From assembly GCF_027942865.1 (NCBI RefSeq), contig NC_134509.1, positions 20,322,697-20,386,696 on the forward strand: 64,000 nt of DNA, in the 5' to 3' direction. Positions 61,601 through 64,000 of this stretch are shown in pieces. This stretch comes from Odontesthes bonariensis (taxonomy: Eukaryota > Chordata > Actinopteri > Atheriniformes > Atherinopsidae). The position numbers and the translations under genes are program-made. The notes beneath the pieces are model-generated. The model was not told the origin of the DNA. It was given only the letters and a program-made list of their open reading frames with translations, and did not search any database. Positions within the stretch are counted from its first letter, which is position 1; each line of letters begins with the position of its first letter.

Positions 61601-63458
61601 TTTGTTGTTGTAATCATAGTGAGACATTTAAGATCAGTATGGTTTTTGTGCTGGTTTTTGCCCTTTTTTAATTAAAAACCGATCCATTGTGCCTGCATCT
61701 TACGCCGGCTAAAGGAGCTAGCGTGCTCTGCGGTCAAGTGTGACGGTGGTTTAAGCGGGCTGCGTTACCAGGTTTAACAGTGCCCCCTTTAGGAAACATT
61801 AAGCCTTAATTAATAAAAATACTTAATACTGTGCAGTATTCGCTGGATGTTATTTGAAAAAATGTATTGTTATTGTTACCATATTGTTATAAGCTACTAT
61901 GCGAGCCACCAATTAAAGCTTGAGGAGCCGCATGTGGCTCGCGAGCCGCGCAATGAGTATCTCTGCAGTAGGGGGTTGTTTCAGTGTTTGTGTTTGACTG
62001 GAGGTTTTTGTTTTTCTCCTGGAGGCGGCTCGCTGTCGGCCCCTCAAGATTTCCATCAGTTCTCATCTTCCTCCCGCCTGGAGCGTGACCGCGGAGGTGA
62101 CGACCACAGCGGAGAGGAGCGTAAGGAGCGCCACAGGAGGCCTGCGGTACATGAGAAGGAAGAGGAGGAGGAGGAGGATGAAGAAAAAGAAGATGACAAA
62201 GATGAGGAGGAGGACGAGGAGGAGGAGGAGGACTGTAAATACCATAAGCCACCAGCGTTGACCCCCGCTGATGGCCCACTAGCAGGGTCACAGAGTCATG
62301 ACAGGTCAGAGGGCAACTCCAGCCCCTTCGAGAACAAGGTCACCATCTCCACCTTTGGGTCCATCATGCGCATCACCTCTTCCTCAGGGCTGGGCAGCAG
62401 TACCAAGATCCGCAAGATTTCATCTTCCGGCGACTACAAGCCCTCCAAATCTCACTGCAAGCCGTCTCAACTGAGCACGCCGCCTATTTTAGAGGAGGCT
62501 GACCAGAAGGACAAGGTCACGGCCCCTCTGCTGCCCCGCGAGAGGAGGCACCGCGGCAACAAGAAGAGCCGCCACGGTCCGGGGCGCCCGAGGGGGAGCA
62601 AGAACCGGGAGAGAAGGGAAGAGGATCATCACCACCACCATCACCACTCGGCGCCTCCTCCCCCACCATTAACCTCCTCACTCCACCCGAGCCCGGCGTC
62701 CATGCCGCACCCTGCCTTCCCCTCCACACTTCCTTCCACCACCACCACCTCTTTCTCCTCCACCTCCGCCGGGAGTTTCTCTACAAGCCGCGGCAGCTCG
62801 CTGCTCGGCTCCGGTGAGTCTGAACGAGTGGGTGTGTGTGGTGGCCCTCTGACTTCCTGTGTGTGTGCGGAGGAAAGAAAACTGCACAGTTATCTGTTTA
62901 CGCTTTAGTGTGTTCGCTTGCAGCTCAACTCTAAAGTGTTGAAATGTTTCCGTGATACACACCAGCTTATCTGAGCATCAGGACCTCAGTGTTTTCAGAA
63001 CAAGCTGCTTGAGGTAATGACCCAGCAGGTCACACAGATCCTGTCATGAGTTTATATAGTTTGTAAATCTGAGTATTTATTGAATCTGTGTTCGGCAGAG
63101 ATATCGTCCTAGGTACTGAGCTGCACATTTCCTGACCTACTTTCCAAGTCCCACAAACCCTCGGGTGTCACACATGTTCGTGCTGCAACTTCTCGTAAGA
63201 AAATGACGACACAAACCTTTTTTTTCACGGTTTTGTGTCTCACGTTTGTGTCACCAAGGTATCTACTCCAGCCTCAAGGACCCTCTTTCGCTGGGTGGCG
63301 GTGTCTGCAGCACGCCTCTGTCCCTGGGTGGAGGGGTGTGTAGCACCTCCTTGTCCCTGGGAGGGGGTATGTGTAGCACCCCTCTCTCTTCAGGACTTCT
63401 CTCATCCCACATCTCCTCGCTGTCTCTTCCGTCAGGCAACGCCGGCTCAAGCACACAG
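52572..63458 (+). CDS. mllt6: MLLT6 / AF17 PHD-finger protein (spliced, 11 exons seen, 3' part missing)
   Basis: Chromatin reader; its AF10 relative recruits DOT1L. Exons: 52572-52680, 53304-53383, 53472-53526, 53616-53725, 56867-56970, 59527-59620, 59948-60067, 60980-61069, 61172-61319, 62025-62813, 63259-63458. Phases agree, giving 633 aa before the window edge. PHD1 is in residues 8-57 (CCVCSDERGWAENPLVYCDG...), a zinc knuckle at 65-91 (CELCPHKDGALKRT) and an extended PHD at 120-178 (CYIC...NRQGCRQAFHVTC...CGYC). Then come basic/Ser-rich regions, an acidic tract, the conserved STFGSIMRI block and an AT-hook-like GPGRPRGSKN. MLLT6 rather than MLLT10 is supported by MREMVGGCCVCSDERGWAENP, the GPGRPRGS motif and the exon-11 GIYSSLKDP / VCSTPLSS match to AF17. 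The C-terminal leucine-zipper (octapeptide) region lies outside the window. Confidence 0.95.
53304..53383 (+). CDS. mllt6: mllt6 coding exon 2
   Basis: Residues 37-63, ACYGIVQVPTGPWFCRKCES..., the second half of PHD finger 1. Acceptor GACCCAG, donor GTG followed by GTAAGT. Confidence 0.95.
53472..53526 (+). CDS. mllt6: mllt6 coding exon 3
   Basis: A 55-bp exon, residues 64-81 (RCELCPHKDGALKRTDSG), the zinc-knuckle start. Introns of 88 and 89 bp flank it. Acceptor TGTTTCAG, donor GGAG followed by GTAAAT. Confidence 0.95.
53616..53725 (+). CDS. mllt6: mllt6 coding exon 4
   Basis: Residues 83-118: WAHVVCALYIPEVQFANVLT through YVPHERYIK, part of the extended PHD module. Donor AAG followed by GTACTG. 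Confidence 0.96.
54057..55123 (+). mobile_element. Tc1-like transposon copy E (mllt6 intron 4)
   Basis: Begins TCCTTCCTGCTTCCACAGG and ends TAACGTCACACAGGAA; both terminal repeats are lost. Has a small deletion after AGGAAACCAAACACC relative to the siblings. Shares the family-wide transposase lesions. Confidence 0.92.
55124..56866. other. mllt6 intron 4, remainder
   Basis: No exon or bounded repeat seen. GC-richer between 56100 and 56540, where frames on both strands overlap without conserved content. Confidence 0.4.
56867..56970 (+). CDS. mllt6: mllt6 coding exon 5
   Basis: Residues 119-152 plus two bases of codon 153: start of the second PHD. ESKAACGACMTCNRQGCRQA has an extra Cys where human has Ser. 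Donor ACCTG followed by GTCAGT; the split Cys codon is completed by T at 59527. Confidence 0.95.
57042..57671 (+). mobile_element. Inverted-repeat element with integrase-like exon (IS3EU-like)
   Basis: Long inverted ends (TACGGGAGCCCAGAACGGAG on the left). 6-bp target duplication GTTAGT (57036-57041) and GTTGGT (57672-57677). Between acceptor-like TTGTCTTGTAG (about 57200) and 57440 the plus strand encodes SPRHLRRRLDRLQLNRRLHL then LRGPGRLHGYRMMHERCRYH, matching the N-terminal region of fish integrase-core proteins of IS3-like eukaryotic transposons. The catalytic part is absent. In mllt6 intron 5. Confidence 0.75.
58680..58930 (-). mobile_element. Tc1-like transposase fragment (mllt6 intron 5)
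   Basis: Minus-strand frame 58913-58713 contains STAKHGAGSILLWGRF, the Tc1 DDE segment with HGGGSIMLWGCF-like sequence. Short, without terminal repeats. Confidence 0.7.
59527..59620 (+). CDS. mllt6: mllt6 coding exon 6
   Basis: Residues 153-184: AQMAGLLCEEEGPEADNVKY then CGYCKHHYNKM, the end of the extended PHD. Acceptor GCTCAG, donor AAAATG followed by GTAAAT. It has no open reading frame of its own with a start codon and was found by reading and phase. Confidence 0.93.
59948..60067 (+). CDS. mllt6: mllt6 coding exon 7
   Basis: Residues 185-224, Ser-rich then a Gln/His run (KQQQHHHHKQRK). The acceptor is a tandem ACAGCAG, so the first Gln codon is optional. Donor AAG followed by GTAAGC. 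Confidence 0.88.
60080..60925 (-). mobile_element. hAT-related element with CAAGTC repeats (mllt6 intron 7)
   Basis: Left end has tandem CAAGTCAAGTCTCAAGTCTT and AGGACCAATAACAAGTC units (60110-60235); right end has CGAGTCCAAGTCTTTG. The minus strand around 60700-60610 reads TCKVCGVRIND and, in another frame, PNFIRHLKTHK, together a broken BED zinc finger. It fills nearly all of the 912-bp intron, starting about 12 bp after the donor. Confidence 0.75.
60980..61069 (+). CDS. mllt6: mllt6 coding exon 8
   Basis: Residues 225-254: SHKDKIRQKERHKKTSDNMS..., a basic segment equivalent to the human SRKDKERLKQKHKK block. 90 bp, phase 0 to 0. Confidence 0.88.
61172..61319 (+). CDS. mllt6: mllt6 coding exon 9
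   Basis: Residues 255-303: SSHHGSKDSEGKSKKLSSHG... then a Ser-rich run, matching the Ser/Lys-rich low-complexity stretch of AF17. Donor ACAG followed by GTACC, phase 1. Confidence 0.87.
61358..61965. mobile_element. hAT element filling mllt6 intron 9
   Basis: 608 bp with ends CAGTGATACTCA and the complement of CAGAGATACTCA. 8-bp target duplication CAGTAGGA (61350-61357) and CAGTAGGG (61966-61973). Carries GAGCCGCATGTGGCTCGCGA near the right end, common in fish hAT repeats. Confidence 0.88.
62025..62813 (+). CDS. mllt6: mllt6 coding exon 10 (large)
   Basis: Residues 305-566. Contains a run of about 27 mostly Glu/Asp residues (62150-62232), the conserved block FENKVTISTFGSIMRITSSS, GDYKPSK, the AT-hook-like KKSRHGPGRPRGSKNRE, seven His in a row and Ser/Thr-rich sequence. 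Acceptor is a weaker TGGAG; donor TCCG followed by GTGAGT. The open frame extends upstream of the acceptor, but that part is hAT transposon sequence. Confidence 0.93.
63259..63458 (+). CDS. mllt6: mllt6 coding exon 11
   Basis: Residues 568-633: GIYSSLKDP then three tandem copies of LSLGGGVCSTP-like sequence and SSGLLSSHISSLSLPSGNAG. Acceptor CCAAG, donor ACACAG followed by GTACAT. The gene continues beyond the window. Confidence 0.88.
63285..63383 (+). repeat. mllt6: Three in-frame 33-bp tandem units in mllt6 exon 11
   Basis: Units 63285-63317, 63318-63350 and 63351-63383 encode LSLGGGVCSTP, LSLGGGVCSTS and LSLGGGMCSTP. Third-position differences between units show the duplication is not brand new. 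Confidence 0.95.
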
Positions 63459-63703
63459 GTACATGAGAGAGGCGTCCCTCAGCTTTGCCTGCACAGAAGT
63501 TCCACCAGATGTTTTACTCCACGGTGTTCTCTTCTAGCAGCTCAGCAACGCTGACACTCAGGACTTTTAAAACCACTTAAATCCCATTCTGCAGTGGTGT
63601 TTTTACTCGTAAAAGGTTGAATTTTAAGTGCCGGGAAGGCAAGAACTTCGCTCAGTCCGAAAGAAACGGCGAGACGTCTCCTGACAAAACGAACAGTGAG
63701 AAT

Positions 63704-63893
63704 TTTATCGAAACTGCGATATATATCGATGTTTTGTTACCCGATAAAGTATCGATTTTTCAGCCGCGAGTATCGATTTTTTTATTTTATTTATTTATTT
63801 ATTTTTTTTTTTTTTTTTTATTTAAAGCAAACTTTATTGAAAAGTCAGACGTTACAATTAGTGAAAACAGGACATTAAAATGATACAATACAA
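63704..63893 (-). repeat. Dispersed repeat, copy 2
   Basis: Reverse-orientation copy of 27784-27929: ATATATATCGATG block, TATCGATTTTT, a T/TTTA-rich run, then AAAGCAAACTTTATTG and CAATTAGTGAAAACAGG. The (TTTA)n and poly-T stretch at 63778-63820 is an expansion absent from copy 1. In mllt6 intron 11. Confidence 0.6.
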
Positions 63894-64000
63894 TGCCAGG
63901 AGGTTACATTATACAAAACAGTGATAAATTAGTTAATAAAAATGTTATATAAAGTGCATAGCTCTCACGTTTGTGACATGTTCGTTTGTTTCTGTTTGTC

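Noticed and set aside
61847..62024. 5' extension of mllt6 exon 10
   Set aside because: The open frame there is hAT transposon sequence bounded by an 8-bp target duplication; phase and homology begin at 62025.

Overview
The window is vertebrate nuclear DNA, almost certainly from a ray-finned fish and probably a percomorph. Three genes are split into many short exons with GT-AG introns. The non-coding DNA is packed with fish-type DNA transposons (Tc1/mariner, hAT, PIF/Harbinger, TTAA-target MITEs), a tRNA-derived SINE, a short LINE tail and TG/ATC microsatellites. I see no operons, bacterial-type genes, CRISPR arrays or rRNA.

Three host genes can be assembled exon by exon with compatible splice phases. 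(1) igfbp4, minus strand, 33463 down to 10484: four coding exons, 261 aa, with the IGFBP N-terminal domain and a C-terminal thyroglobulin type-1 domain. (2) ikzf3 (Aiolos, an Ikaros-family zinc-finger factor), plus strand, 39298 to 49148: seven coding exons, 537 aa, with four DNA-binding fingers and two C-terminal dimerisation fingers. (3) mllt6 (AF17), plus strand, 52572 to the window edge: eleven coding exons, 633 aa so far, with PHD finger, zinc knuckle and extended PHD, basic/Ser-rich regions and an AT-hook-like motif. It runs off the right end. These three genes lie in the same region of human chromosome 17q12-q21. The head-to-head igfbp4/ikzf3 arrangement agrees with the human orientation as I remember it; mllt6 is flipped relative to that.

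Layout: 1-10483 is the 3' flank of igfbp4, with a TTAA MITE, a three-layer nested transposon and a SINE. From 10484 to 33463 is igfbp4, whose three introns are large and transposon-rich. From 33464 to 39297 is the shared upstream region of igfbp4 and ikzf3, with a TG repeat, a 24-bp perfect hairpin and a Tc1 copy carrying two Harbinger-like insertions. From 39298 to 49148 is ikzf3, 49149-52571 is spacer, and 52572-64000 is mllt6.

I found no novel multi-gene system. The most unusual material is mobile: five copies of one Tc1 family, all sharing the inactivating lesions they can be scored for; nested insertions with clear target-site duplications; two TTAA elements abutting through a single shared TTAA; and two palindromic MITEs bracketing ikzf3 exons 5-6, one ending 28 bp from an acceptor. 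Coding-level oddities are a triplicated 11-residue unit in mllt6, a His in the ikzf3 finger-2 degron position, and a CtBP-type motif in ikzf3.
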